Shown: positions 22,390-35,080 of the stretch, one piece after another
Numbering within the stretch: the first letter of the stretch is position 1
How the letters are laid out: each line of letters opens with the position of its first letter
NCBI GenBank assembly: GCA_009823505.1
Contig: VZQC01007982.1
Location: 3,990,993-4,054,992 of the forward strand
Source of the DNA: Rhizomys pruinosus
Lineage: Eukaryota; Chordata; Mammalia; Rodentia; Spalacidae
DNA length: 64,000 nucleotides
Direction: 5' to 3'
Translations under genes and position numbers: made by a program
The notes under the pieces: model-generated
The model's database searches: none
Seen by the model: the letters and a program-made list of their open reading frames with translations, nothing else
Told to the model about the DNA's origin: nothing

Positions 22390-23790
22390 GTAAGTTTTTT
22401 GTTGTTCAGCTGGGCTGCAGTAAAGAGTTATCCAAAGCCCTCAAACTCTTTAAAAATGTAGTGATGCTTATTATTGCCTTTTTGAATAAAAATTAGTTGA
22501 ATTCTATAGTTCTTTGAAATAACGTAAACATGGAAAAGCTAAAAAAGACTTTAGATTCAATTAATCACTTATGTTACTAATTGAAAAGTATTACTTTTGA
22601 GAGGTTAGCAATATATTGTTACTGGGACATATTTACTTTAAAAATCTCATTTAATTAATTTATTTTAGGGTTATTCTTGTTTGTGATCTTGGAGTTTATT
22701 ACTTTTGCTATAGCAAAGTATATAAATTATTTTATACTAACTTTTTCTTTTGTTGGTTTACTTTCTGATTTTTTTCAGAATCCCCAACACTAGCTTTTTT
22801 TTTTCTACCTCACAGAGGTTTGTACTCAAGCCTCTTCATAGAGTTCAGAAGACTTCCCCTCCCTGGTATGGTGGTGCTTTTTGAGTTTTTGGGTATTGCT
22901 CTGAGGTATTGTAGACTATAGAACTAGAAGATAAAAATATATTCATAGTTTTGATTTGTACTTTACTCGTTTGGTTTGTAGAAATTTCCAATTATATCTT
23001 TATCATTTTACTTAGCTTGGCTGAACTAATTTATGTCAATCTCACTGAGTTAGTGTTCAAGTACAGTAAAAGTTTTAATCATTTATCAAGGGTACCAGTT
23101 GTAAGTAAAAGTGCTATATATATTTCACATAAGCTGAGAAATGCCAGCTATGGCTTACTACATCTATTATTTTTAATAAGACAGTTTCTACTTTGTGATG
23201 GCCACTTTCTTCAGATCTTGGAATTAGCACCGTTATGTAACACACTGACCTCGGCATTATTAAGAATAACCCTGGAAAAACTTCTTGCTAATTTAGTGGA
23301 GCCTGGAGCATTGTAGAAACTGTGTTTAGAGATATGTAAAATCTTTCTCTTTAGAAGAGTTTATTTCCTGGGCTGTTTTGGATACTGTTGATCTTATGAT
23401 TTTTCCATGTCTGAATGAAAAAGAAGGTACATTTATTGTATTATTGGTCAATATTAATAATAGCTGAGGTTAAGAGGTGTTTATTGTATTGTATGTGAAG
23501 AATGTGTTAAGTGCTTTACATGAATTAATTTCAACAATCTTCTTAGATGGGCATTATTAACTCCATTTTACCTTCTAGGAAACTGAGGCATAGCAAGATT
23601 AATAATCGGCTTTAACTCATACAGCTAATTAGTAGCATCTTGATTTCAGGTCTGTAGCTGAGTTCTAGAATGTATTCTTCTAATCAGTTTTGATGTTATT
23701 GTTGTTGCAAATGAACAAGTTTTTCTGTTAACAGACATGGCTGCCCCAATGTAAATATATTTTCTTTACATTTTTTGTAGGTTAGAAGTC
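22390..23790. other. Intron downstream of the second Exoc4 exon
   Basis: AT-rich and apparently single copy. Open frames here (for example 22951-23316) show no recognisable family or splice context. Confidence 0.5.
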
Positions 23791-23794
23791 TAAC

Positions 23795-24100
23795 ACAGGA
23801 GGTTAGGGAGATGACTCTGAGAGTAAAATGCTTGCCATCCAAGCCCGAGGACCTAAGCTTGGATCCCCAACACCCACATAAAAGCCGAGAGCAGAGGCAC
23901 ATGCCTGTAATCCCAGAGTGAGAGGGAGGGGCATAGAGATAGCAGATCCCAGTGGCCTGTTGGCTAACCTCCAGCCAAAACTCAAGCAGTAGGCTCAGTG
24001 AGAGGTGGAGAGTGACAAAAGATGACTTCTGATGTCCACCTCTGCCTCCACATGTATGTGCACCAGTGTATATGGATATACACATACATGTGTGTGTTCA
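23795..24100 (+). mobile_element. B4-type (tRNA/B1 composite) SINE
   Basis: tRNA-like head ggttagggagatgactctga, then a B1-like core with gcacatgcctgtaatcccag, then a tail at about 24060-24095. Confidence 0.65.
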
Positions 24101-24121
24101 CAGAAGAAATCTCCCATAAAG

Positions 24122-24262
24122 CTCTTTATGGTAGCCCAAGCCTATAATTCTGCCACTCAAGAGGTAGAAGCAGGAGGATCAGAAGTTCTAGGCCAGTCCC
24201 AGCTGCATAGTGAATTTGAGGCCATCCTAGCCTACATGAGACTATTAGGAAACACAAAACAT
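24122..24262 (+). mobile_element. Old B1 monomer
   Basis: Diverged B1 pattern: cctataattctgccactcaa, gaggtagaagcaggaggatc, then agcctacatgag. Confidence 0.6.
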
Positions 24263-24535
24263 TGGTCTCACTGGGACAAGATCAAGGTATTGACAGGGCC
24301 ATGTTTCTTTCTGCGAGTTCTAGAGGGATTCTTTTCCTGGCCCTTTTCAGCTCCTAGAGGCTGTCACCTTATTGGCTCACTGGCCCCTTTCTCCATGTTT
24401 GAAACCAGCAATGGTGGGTGGGTGACATCCTCTTTCTTATTGCATTCCACTGACCCACCTTTCTGCCTCCTTTTTCCTCTTTTAAAAAATTTTTTTATTT
24501 TTAATTTAAATTTTAAATTTTTAAAGTTTTTTAAT

Positions 24536-26475
24536 AATAGGTAATAAGTAATGAATACAGGCATCCTTCACATAAAACCAATTTGCAAGTAGTTATGCCC
24601 AAACTTATACAGCCCGAGGCCCCCATTGTCCAGCTGGGGGAGCTTATATGTACTATCATGTTGATAAAATAAGATTCCAGTCTATGTTTCTGTAGTTTCG
24701 TAGTTCACCCCAACGCAGCCTTTACATTCTACCACGCCCCCTCTTCTGCAGATTTTTCCCTAGGCTTTAGAAAAGGGACACAAGTGGGGGAGAAGCAAAG
24801 CAGTCTACTTTCTCTGGAGATGTTGTTTGGACTCTGATCAGTTCAGGCTGTTTCCTTTCATGGGTTGGCAATTTATCCAGGAATAACCTTTTACTCCTAC
24901 TGATGAAGCACAAGCAATTAGATATACAGGCATTTTAAACAGTACTAATTATTATGGTAGGTTACATTGGTATAGACACAGATGTTTGGGTGGTATGCTA
25001 ATCCATGGAATATAGCTTTTCTGTAAAAGCTGATAAGGTCTTACTGTGGCTTATAACATCTCCTAACCACTAGAGAATGTAAACTTGTGGCATCACCCAT
25101 GAATTATTCCTCCAAGGGGAGAGCTAATAGCCAATTAGATTTGGGATATACAGACATTTGGCTGCCACTGCTGCACAGTATTTCCAGGCAGGTGAGGTGT
25201 AGCTGATGCTGATGGAGGAGTCTTGCTTGACTCAAGGAGACCAATATTTGCTTTATTGATTTAGTGGCCTTTGGTAACACTCTCTGGCATTCCAGAGGGC
25301 AACTGTACACTTGCAAGTGTGGTCTCGATATATCTTTCCCATGCTTACACCAGGTCTTCGACAGCAGGGCCTTAGTGCCTTTCTTCTTGCAGGTATCCCA
25401 GTTTGCTGGCAAAAAGCCTTTATCTTTTTTGGGGGGGCTTGGATCCCCTAGCCAACATCTCCTTGGCAGAATAATCCATTTCTGATAACAGAGCTCTCCT
25501 GTATTAATATATTTTGCTCAGTTACCCAGCTTATATAGACTTTAGTATTATTTTTGGCTCTGAATAGAGAGTTATCCTTTCACAGTTCCTATGACTATCA
25601 GTGAGTTAAAGTAGGCAACTATATCGCTTTTATAAGAGATTACCTCTATAACAATCGGCTCTAATTTACAGTTAGGGAATACCTTCATTACCATCATGTT
25701 TTTCTTTGTTCTATGAAAAGGAGGTAAGGTAGTCTCTCATATTAAAAACTTTGTGCCACCTGAAAGGTAAAGTTCATTAGGACACATTATAAATAGTTGT
25801 TACAATTAGGATCCACAGAGATGTTTGATGCTTATAGCAGTCTGAGGCTTTTCTTCCTTTTAATGTTTAGCTGGGCCAACTTTTCTGCATTAGATTTACT
25901 CAAGCTGTTTATCATTACCTGTATGTTGTTAATTTGGGAAGCCAACTTAGTTCCTTTAGTTAAATTATCCTACAGGTGGAAGAAAATGTTACAAGTTGAT
26001 ACTGTACAACACAAACATTGCAGAGAATATTTGTATCCATTAACCCCAAAATTGTTGTTATACAAATTATAAGTGAAGCAGATGTGGACTACTATTTATA
26101 TTTCCAATTAGCTTAAATGTATTACCTTTTTTATTAAAACCTTTTTTTAAATTTATTTTTGTATGTGTATGAATGTACTGTCTGCATGTAGGTTTGTGCA
26201 CCCATGTCGTGCAATGCCACAGAGGTCAGAAGAGGGTCTTGGATTCCCCTGGAACTGGAGTTCTCTTGGAATTGGAGTTACAGACGGTTCTTAGCCGCCA
26301 TGTGGGTGCTGGGGATCGAGCCTGGGTCCACTGCAAGAGCAGTCGGTGCAGTTTAATATAGACATTTTTACTTTTACTAAGACCTGGAATAGCATATAAT
26401 ATGTAGACAAAGTTTGGGCAAATTTGGATACCTGTTAAACTCACATCAATTAACTATACCTTAATCTAATGTAGA
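24536..26475 (-). mobile_element. Sequence downstream of the canonical L1 3' end, probably 3'-transduced
   Basis: It lies between the point where the short 3' UTR of the L1 at 15907-17655 would end in poly(A) and the actual tail at 24486. Parts recur in the 5'-inverted L1 (about 20233-20720 and 21118-21300). A 103-codon frame at 25104-25412 on the minus strand resembles nothing I know. The alternative is an L1 subfamily with a long 3' UTR. Confidence 0.6.
26145..26350 (-). mobile_element. B2 SINE lacking its extreme 5' end
   Basis: RC B2 from the T-rich tail to agagcagtcggtgc, where it stops before the ctctccagcccc head. The parallel sequence at 20590-20620 has no B2. Confidence 0.9.
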
Positions 26476-28330
26476 CCCATGTCCCCCTTCCAACCCTCCC
26501 ACCCCACCAGATTCACCATTTCAGTTAGTTCTTGTTGGAGTCTTTTCTGTTTGTTGTTGTTCTTTCCAATATGCATCACTCCTCACAAGGAATATTTACA
26601 ACTGGGTTATTGGTGCTAGCATCCACAGATAAGGGATACCATTCATTGTTTTTCTGGGACTGTGTTACTTCACTTAAGATAATTTCTTCCAGTTCCATCC
26701 ATTTACCTGCAAATTTCATGATGTCATCTTTCTGTACTGCTGCATAGAACTCCACTGTGTAGGTGTACCACATTTTCTCTATCCACTCATCGGCTGAGGG
26801 GCATTTCGGTTGGTTTCAGCTCTTCGCTATTGTGAAGAGAGCAGCAATGAACATGGCTGTATATGTATCACTGTGGTATGAAGAGTCTGGTGGATATATT
26901 CCCAGAAGTGGTATGGCTGGGTCAGGTGGTAGGCTCATTTTGAGTCTCTTAAGGGTTCTCAATACTGCTTTCCATAGTGGTTGTACAAGTTTGCATTCCC
27001 ACCAGCAGTGGATAAGTGTTCCCCTTTCCCCACACCCTCTCCAGCATTTAGTATCATTTGTTTTCTTGATCCTTGCCTGCCTTATCAGGGTGAGATGGTA
27101 TCTTAAAGTGGTTTTAATTTGCATTTCTTTAATTATTAACGATGTTGAACACTTTTTAAGATGTTTTTCAGCCATCTCTTTCCTCACTTGTGAAGTCTCT
27201 GCTCAGCTCTTTACTCCATCTTTTGAGTGAGTCATTTGTTTTCTTACTTCTTTGTTTTTTGAATAGTTTATATATTCTGGAGGTTAATGCTCTGTCAGAT
27301 GTATCAGCAGTGAAGGTTTCCTCCCACTCTGTGGGTTTTCTCTTCACTTCCCTTACTGTTTCTTTTGCTGTACTGAAACTTTTGAGTTTAATAAGGTCCC
27401 ACTTGCCAATTGTCGACCTTATTTCCTGAGCAGCTGCTGTCTGATTTAGAAAGTCTTTTCCTACACCTATGTCTTGTGCTGCCAACTTTTTCTACTATCG
27501 CCTTCAGAGCTTGGGTTTCATGTTGAGGTGTTTGATCCATTTGGAGTTGATTTTTGTACAGGGTGAGAGGTAGGGATTTAATTTTATTTTTCTCCAAGTG
27601 ATGATCCAGTTTTGCCAACACCATTTGCTGAAGATGCTGTCTTTCCTCCACTGAGTCTTTTTGGCTCCCTTGTCAAATATGAGGTGGCTGAAATTGTATG
27701 TGCTCAAGTTTGGATCTTCAGTCTGTTTTAGTGCCAGTACCAGGCTGTTTTTATGACTATAGCCCTGTAGTATAGTTTGAAGTCTGGTATAGAGATGCCC
27801 CCTGTATTGCTCTTTTCACTTAGGGTTGCTTTGGCTATTCAGGGTCTTTTGTTGTTCCATATAAATTTAAGAACTTTTTTTTCCAAGCCTGTGAAGAATG
27901 TCCTTGGGATTTCAATTGGGATTGCGTTGAATCTGTATATTAATTTGGGTAAAATGGACATTTTTACTGTATTAATTTTTCAATTCATGAGCTTGGGAGG
28001 TCTTTCCATCTTCCGATGTCTTCTTCAATCTCCTTCTTCAGGAGCTTATTTTTGTTGTAGAGATCTTTGGTGTCTTTCATTAGGTTTATTCCTAGGTATT
28101 TTATTGTTTTTGAAGCTATGGTGAGTGGGAAGGACTTCGTGTATTCCTTCTTCAGTTGCTTGTTATTGGTGTAAAGAAAGGCTACTGATTTTTTTAGGTT
28201 AATTTTGTAACCTGCTACTTTACTGAAACTTTTAATCGTTTCTAGGAGTTTTCTTGTGGAGTTTTTAGCATCCCTTTGGTAAACTATCATATCGTCTGCA
28301 AAAAGGGATAGTTTTACTTCTTCTTTTCCA

Positions 28331-28396
28331 CTGTTGTTGTTGTATTGGAAACAACAACAACAACAGCGGAAGGGACTGCATCAAGGAACTGACTGA
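28331..28396. repeat. Hairpin-forming filler inside L1 ORF2
   Basis: ctgttgttgttgt at 28331-28343 is the reverse complement of acaacaacaacag at 28354-28366. The segment to about 28396 matches the L1 3' UTR (17432-17490) in the opposite orientation to the surrounding ORF2. Confidence 0.85.
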
Positions 28397-29801
28397 CTTA
28401 TATATGGCTTTGATTATGTTGAGGAATGATCCTTCCAGTCCAATTCCCTCTAAGACTTTAATCATGAAGGGATGCTGGATTTTGTCAAAGGCCTTTTCTG
28501 CATCAATTGAGATGATGGTTGTCCTTCAGTCCATTTATGTGTTTTATGATATTTACTGATTTTTGTATGTTGAACCATCCCTGCAACTCTGGTATGAGTC
28601 CAACTTGATCATGGCGAATGATTTTTTTTGATGTGGGTCTTTATACAGAGTGCGAGTATTTTGTTGAGAATTTTTGCATCTGAGTTCATTAATGAGATGG
28701 GTCTGTAGTTCTCTTTTTTTGGTTGCATCCTTGCCTGGTTTTTGTATTAGAGTGATGTTGGCTTCATAGAAGGTATTTGGGAGGTTTCCCTCTGCTTGTA
28801 TCCTTCTGAATAGTTTTAGTAATAATGGTTGTAAGTCCTCTTTAAATGTTTTATAGAATTCTGCTGTGAAACCATCTGGACCTGGGCTTTTTTAGTTGGT
28901 AGGTCTCTTATTACTTTTTCAATTTCTTCATATGTTATGGGTCTGTTTAAGCTGTCAATCTCCTCTTGGTTTAACTTTGGTGATTCCCCGGATTGCAGAT
29001 ATTCATCCATTTCTCTTAGGTTTTCAAATTTAGTAGAGTGTCGGTTTTTGAAGTATTCCTGTATGATTGTCTGGATCTTTTCACTGTCTGTAGTGATATT
29101 TCCCCTTTCATCATGAATTCTAGTGATTTGGAGTTACTCTTTCTTTCTTTTGGTTAACTGGGCTAGGGGTCTGTCTATCTTTATTCTTTCAAAGAACCAA
29201 CTTTTGGATTCGTTGATTTTTTTTTTTTTTTTTTTCTTTTTTTGTTTCTATTTCATTGATTTCTGCTCTGATTTTTGTTATTTCTTCCGTCTGTTGGATT
29301 TAGGTCATTTTTTTTGTTTCTCAAGTGTTTTTAGCTGCAGTGATAGTTTATTTATCTGTGGTCTTTCTGTTTTTTTAATATAGGCACCCAGGGCTGTAAA
29401 CTTCCCTCTTAGGACTGCTTTTAAAGTGCCCCATAGGTTTTGTTGTGTTGTATTGTTGTTGTCATTTAGTTCCAGGAATGCTTTTATTTCTTTCTTTATT
29501 TCCTCCTTGACCCATTCATTATTCAGGAGTGTGTTGTTTAGTCTCTATGTGTTCATGTAGGTAGCAGGGCTTATCCTGGTGTTGATATTGAGCTTTATTG
29601 TGCTATGGTCTGATAGAATGCATGAAGTTATTTCAATTTTTTTGTATTTGTTGAGGTTTTTTTCTGTGTCCAAGTATGTGGTCAATTTTGGAGAATGCTC
29701 CGTGGGGTGCTCTGTAGAAAGTATATTCTGTGGTGTTTGGGTGGAATACTTGGAAGATGTCTGTGAGGTCCATTTCCTTTATTGTATTGTTCCTCTTTTA
29801 A

Positions 29802-32130
29802 GGATACTCCTGAGGGATTGAGCCCATCTGGACACATTAGGCTCATCTCTCCATCTCAGTCTTTACTCTTAATCACATCTGCAAAGTGACTTTGCTGTGT
29901 AAGGTGACCTATTCACAGACCTTGGGGCTTGGGCCCTGGATATTTTTGGGAACCATTATTCTGCTTAACAAACTTTGCAGCACTGGCTGATTTTCTGTTA
30001 TCTGTAGAAAGCAATGTGTGAAAAATTTGAATTTTTTGAAATTATGTCACGAAAATCTTTTAAAGTAATTGCCATTCTATTCTTCAGGACTATATTAACC
30101 TGAATCACATTATTAAAGGAGACTGTACAAACAAGAAAGATATACATTATGGAAAGAATACATGGAATGTTACTATGTACATATAAAAGCTTGGGGTAAT
30201 GAAATATAATATAGTAAAGAGCAGAAATTTTGTCTTATTCTTAGTTTTGAAGTATCTATTTGTGGAGTGCTCTGCAAGTCAGCTGAGAAAGCAATAGACA
30301 TTTTTCAGCAGGGAATTTAACATAGGCTCTTAAAGCTCCCTTCTCATCTTGTGAAACAGTAGGATTGAGGGTATAATCCATTAGAACTGACACTTTATAG
30401 AGGAAGTTCCAGTAGGGAATCCCTGGGTAGAACAGATTTCCCATTGGGGTGCCATAAATTAAGGTTGGAGGTGATTTCTAAGTCTGTTCAGGTTGTTATT
30501 AATTAAATGAGAATTTTGATTGCTTGTGAATGAGTCATTTTGCAGAGATAGAGCTGCTACTTTTTTTCTGAGGAGTTTTCTACCATAGATCATAAGTGAT
30601 GTTGGCAAAATATATTTTATTGTTTAATGGATGCAATAGTCATATGAAGTAATTTTAGGGCAGGAGTTTTTGTTACCATGATTATCATCATTATTTTCAT
30701 TATATTTAAGTGTAAGGTCCTATATTTAAGTTATTGTAAAAGTCTAGGATTATATATGTGTATGCACCATCTAGTTAAATAAAGTATTCACTTATAAATT
30801 GCAAAGTCAAGGCACAGGTTAGTAGGAGCAAGTAACACATTAAAAGAAGAATAATTAGCACCTGCTTGGTTTTCCTACAACACTTTAATGAAGAAAGGAA
30901 ATGGCATAATAAAGAACTGGGAAGATAATGGAGAACTGACAGAAAGAGTCTGCACATAAAAGAGTGACGTTTATCTGGTAGAATTTAAGCTAATCAATAA
31001 AACAAGTTAATAAAGTAAAGGGAAAATATGAGCATGAAGTTTTCTTTCAGAAAAACTCATGCTAGTTGTATAGAAAAACCACTTATACACTAGTTAATTT
31101 AAGAAATCTTCTTACAAGCACAAAAACTGATTACTGCTGAAGTTGAATGACTGGTCCAGGTTTGTCCAGGAGGGTCATGGTTGGGACCTTGCATCATGCC
31201 GGCTCCACTCTGGATGTATATAGGGGATGCATTTTGCAAGCCTTGTCTTGGGTTCACAGTGTTTTGTAATGTATGGGGGAAATTAATGTCTACTTTAGAT
31301 GTAGTAATTCAACTATAGGATTAAGGTAGAAGGATTGGGAGAAAAGCCAATGATTGTAGGAAAAATGTTGGTTTAAGTTTTTGGAGTCCAGTATGTCCTT
31401 TCATTTGGCAAAGTGCCTTTGGAATGTTTTGACTGGGCAATTACTCCTGGGGTACACAGGCATTTATTTCCTTTGTGCCTCTTGATTCATTCTGTTTGCA
31501 CGCCTGCTGGGATTGCTGCTCTTGTGGCTGTAACAGAGCTGGACCTTCACTCCTTTCCTTTTTGGTACCCACACAGGTCGAGCAATGAAACCTAAAGAGA
31601 ATGCAAATTAATTATTTTCCCTGTGGTTTTCTTGATGGGCATTTTGTTTCATAATAAAACTCTTATGTGAGACTTAAAATTTATTTTAAGAATTGGAGGT
31701 TTGACATTTAAGGAATTCTCTCAACATGGAATAGAAATTATGTTTTCTAACATGAGAAGGCATGAATTTTCTCCTCTTAGAACACACACATATAAAACAA
31801 TTAAGTTCTGATTTATCAAAATAATAGGACACTTCAAATTATTTCAGTCCTTAGGTAAGGGACCCTGTGCCATTTCAAATAAAAGTATTCCACTGTCTTT
31901 ATGTGTCAGGCTGATTTTGTATTATCTCTAGTTCCTTTTGGAGTCTTTGTTGATTTTTTATGGTTAATGATAAGTACAACTGAAGAAAAATAAAAGGGAG
32001 AGCAATTAGAATAGTAAATTAGTAGACATATATTAATAAATGTAAAAATAGACCAAGACCAGGTACTGTTTACTTAAATATATTTATTATAAACATCATA
32101 AACAAGAATAGGTTACATGACAGATACTTT
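29802..32130. other. Intron sequence without recognised elements
   Basis: About 2.3 kb with no SINE, L1 or LTR consensus that I can recognise; one of the longest element-free stretches here. Confidence 0.5.
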
Positions 32131-32147
32131 AGAGATCAGGTTCACTT

Positions 32148-32669
32148 AAAAAATTTTTTTTAAATTTTTTTATTTTATTTTTTAATTTTTTTAAAATTTT
32201 ATTTCTGTATGTGTATCAATGTACTGTCTGCATGCAGGTCTGTGCACCCGTGTCGCGCAATGCTGCGGAGGTCAGAAGAGGGTGTCGGATTCCCCTGGAG
32301 CTGGAGTTCTCCTGGAATTGGAGTTACAGATGGTTCTCAGCCGCCATGTGGGTGCTGGGGATCGAACCAGGGTCCTCTGCAAGAGCATCGGTGCTCTTAA
32401 CCGCTAGGCCGTCTCTCCAGCTCCCAATTTTTTTTATTTTTTTATTTTTGTATGTGTATGAGTGTACTGTCTCCATGTAGGTCTGTGCACCCGTGTCGTG
32501 CCATGCCACGGAGGTCAGAAGAGGGTCTTGGATTCCCCTGGAACTGGAGTTCTCCTGGAATTGGAGTTACAGATGGTTCTTAGCTGCCATGTGGGTGCTG
32601 GGGATCGAACCCAGGTCCTCTGCAATAGCAGTCGGTGCTCTTAACGTCTAGGCTATCTTTCCAGTCACT
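32148..32669 (-). mobile_element. Head-to-tail pair of B2 SINEs in one target-site duplication
   Basis: One B2 spans about 32148-32424 and a second about 32425-32669, both minus strand. The only flanking repeats are 32131-32147 and 32670-32686 (agagatcagg/attcactt, one mismatch), outside the pair. Confidence 0.9.
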
Positions 32670-33339
32670 AGAGATCAGATTCACTTTTGTACTTCCCAGT
32701 TGGTTACTACTCATTCTTGTTGCTTGGTTTTTAAGTTAGGTCTTGTTCATTATGCAAAATTGTGGGTTTTATTATGACATTTTCATATAATTATAGCATG
32801 GATTTCGACCACAATCATCCTCTGTTACCCTTCTTTACCCTCCTGCTCCCTCTCACAGGTCCCTCCTGTCAAATAGTTGTCCTCTCCTTTCATGTCTTAC
32901 ACATGTACTTTTTATGTGTTTGATTAAAGGTGTGTGGGTGAATGCTTTTAACCTCAGCATATATTTTAAAATCTAGCTTTCACATATGATAGAAAGCATG
33001 TGACATTTGTCTTTCTCAGTGTGACTTATTTTACTTAACATGATAATCTCTAGTTCTATTCATTTCCCTTCAAAGAACATAATTTAGTTCTTCTTTGTAG
33101 CTGAATAATACTCTACCATATATACCTACAAACATACACACAGAGACACACATACACATGTACACAGACCCACCTTATTTCCCATTTTATCTCTTTGTTT
33201 GTTGATGGATATCTAGGCTGATTCTATGACTTGATTATTGTGAATAGTCCTGCAGTAGCCACTCATGTGCAGTTATCTCTGTAGTATACTTTGGGTTTAT
33301 TACTGGCCATGTTATAGCTGGATTATATGGGTATTGGTT

Positions 33340-33542
33340 TTAATTTTTTTAAATTTTATGTGTATGAATGTATTGCCTGTATGTAGATAGGTGCACTCCG
33401 TGTAGTCAGAAGAGGGTGTTGGATTCCTGGGACCTGGAGTTAAAGATTGCTGTTTGGCACCATGTGGGTGCTGGGAATTGAACCTGGTTCCTCTGCAAGA
33501 GCAGTAAGTGCTCTTAACCACTCACTGAGCCATCTCTCCAGC
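33340..33542 (-). mobile_element. B2 SINE
   Basis: RC B2 with tail at 33340-33360 and head gagccatctctccagcc ending at 33542. Confidence 0.9.
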
Positions 33543-33659
33543 CTGCTTTTACCTTTTTTAGGAACCTCCTTAAGTGATTTCCATAGTGACAGTACTAATA
33601 TATATCCAGTAGTGTATATTTAAACCTTATAATTTTGCCAGCATTTGTTGCTGTGCTTT

Positions 33660-33812
33660 TTTTGGGGGGGTCTTTTTGAGACAGGGTTTCCCTGTAGTCC
33701 CAGCTGTCCTGGAACTCACTCTGTAGACCAGGCTGGCCTTGGACTCACAAAGATCTGCCTGCCTCTGCCTCCCAAGTGCTAGGATTAAAGGGGTGTGCCA
33801 CCACGCCTGGCA
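33660..33812 (-). mobile_element. B1 SINE
   Basis: RC B1 from tttttgagacagggtttccc to accacgcctggc. Direct repeats tgtgcttt lie at 33652-33659 and 33813-33820. Confidence 0.93.
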
Positions 33813-33879
33813 TGTGCTTTCTTGATAATAGCCATTCTGACTGGAGTGAGATAGTATTTCAGTGTAGTCTTTTTTAAAA

Positions 33880-34056
33880 ATTATTTATTGTGTGTGGAGT
33901 GTGTGAGTGGGTATATTCAGAAACATTTGTGAAGGGCAGAGGACAACTGTGCTAGGTAATTCTTTGTCTCCACCATGTGGGTTCAGGGCATTGAACTTAG
34001 TTCATCAGACCTGGCTACAAGTTCCTTGTCTGCCTAACCATCTTGCTGGCTCCACA
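33880..34056 (-). mobile_element. Old B3-type SINE
   Basis: Tail attatttattgtgtgtgg, middle caccatgtgggttcagggc, head cctaaccatcttgctggctc. Confidence 0.7.
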
Positions 34057-34140
34057 AAAGTACTTTATTCATTTTTCTGATGGCTAAGGATGTGGACCTC
34101 ATTTCATCATATATTTATTGGCTAATTGTACTTGTTTTGG

Positions 34141-35080
34141 TAACAGCATTGTTCATTTGCTTATTTACTGATTGGATTATTTATTCTACTGATTTTTTTT
34201 TTTTTAGTGTTATTTGATATTATAAACTGAAATGCCTTTCAATAGTAAAAGGTAACATCTTTTGATATAGGGAATCCTAATTAAATTGAAATAGACAAGA
34301 GCAATGTAGACCATTGCTTTCTTATATTTAACCATTGCCTATAACAGGCCAGTGAACACAAATTGACACAGGTCAGTCTCTTGCTTTGTTCTAAGAGGAT
34401 TTTTAGCGAAGAGGATTTTTCCCAGTGTTTAAACATAATCATATAAGCTGTTATATAAATCTAAATATAAAACCAGTCTTCAGTGTGTTTTGAGGTGGTG
34501 TTCCCCATCCTTATGAGTGGTTGAACATTGCTAATTAAGTCTAATCCTCTCTTTAGGAAGTGAAACAGTGATAGCATTTATGGAACTGGAATTGCTATTT
34601 TAAAAAAGATCATATTCACTTTACTGAAAGCCAATTTTATTTAAATCACCATCAGCAAAAATACTGTTATCTATTCATGATTTGAATTCTAGTGTATGAA
34701 TTAAATTATGGTATACACTAAAAGGATATTTGTTTTATAATAAGACAGTGGCTGTTACTCATTTGTAGCCTTTTAAACTATTAGGTCTGCTTTTTCTCCT
34801 TTGTTCTTAATCCAATGAAGATATTTTTCTTCCAGTGATTAACTTTTTGGGCTTCTCTAAGTACTCTCTCAGTGTATCCTCTCCTTAGGTGAGTGAGTCC
34901 TTTGTTCACACTGGCATCTGTGTAAGAGAATCCAGAGGTCTTCTACCCAAATAGAGCATGGAGATTTGGTCCAGTCTTGCACTTGCTTCTCTTTTTGACA
35001 GTGCAGTATTGGGCAGACTTCTGAACAGAATTCTACTTGCCTTTCTCAACATCACCCTTTTTTTGTGAAATTTTTTATTG
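34141..35080. other. Intron sequence without recognised elements
   Basis: No consensus recognised. Confidence 0.45.

Larger units (their letters stand above)
24486..29789 (-). mobile_element. 5.3 kb L1 insertion truncated within the endonuclease domain
   Basis: Direct repeats ttcctcttttaa at 24474-24485 and 29790-29801 bound it. Reading the minus strand from 29789: C-terminal part of the endonuclease (DIFQVFH...PHGAFSKIDHILGH), a damaged RT domain with the FADD motif kept near 28275-28310, the ORF2 C-terminal region, the ORF2 stop near 26620, the canonical 3' UTR to about 26480, then about 2 kb of further sequence to an A-rich tail at 24486-24535. Many frameshifts and stops; not functional. 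A B2 is inserted at about 26145-26350. Confidence 0.88.
32690..34140 (-). mobile_element. Old L1 3' region (ORF2 tail)
   Basis: Degenerate minus-strand ORF2 C-terminal sequence in order: tagctgaataatactctacc near 33100, ggcttgat-type tract near 33215-33240, agccattctgactgg near 33830, gatggctaaggatgtgg near 34078. Interrupted by a B2 (33340), a B1 (33660) and a B3 (33880). Confidence 0.78.

Noticed and set aside
25104..25412. 103-codon minus-strand frame in the segment behind the L1
   Set aside because: No family recognised, no splice or start context, and the segment is repeat-borne; kept only as part of the transduction candidate.
31140..31600. Possible conserved or exonic block in an element-free intron
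   Set aside because: No splice-bounded frame or known protein match could be recognised by eye.
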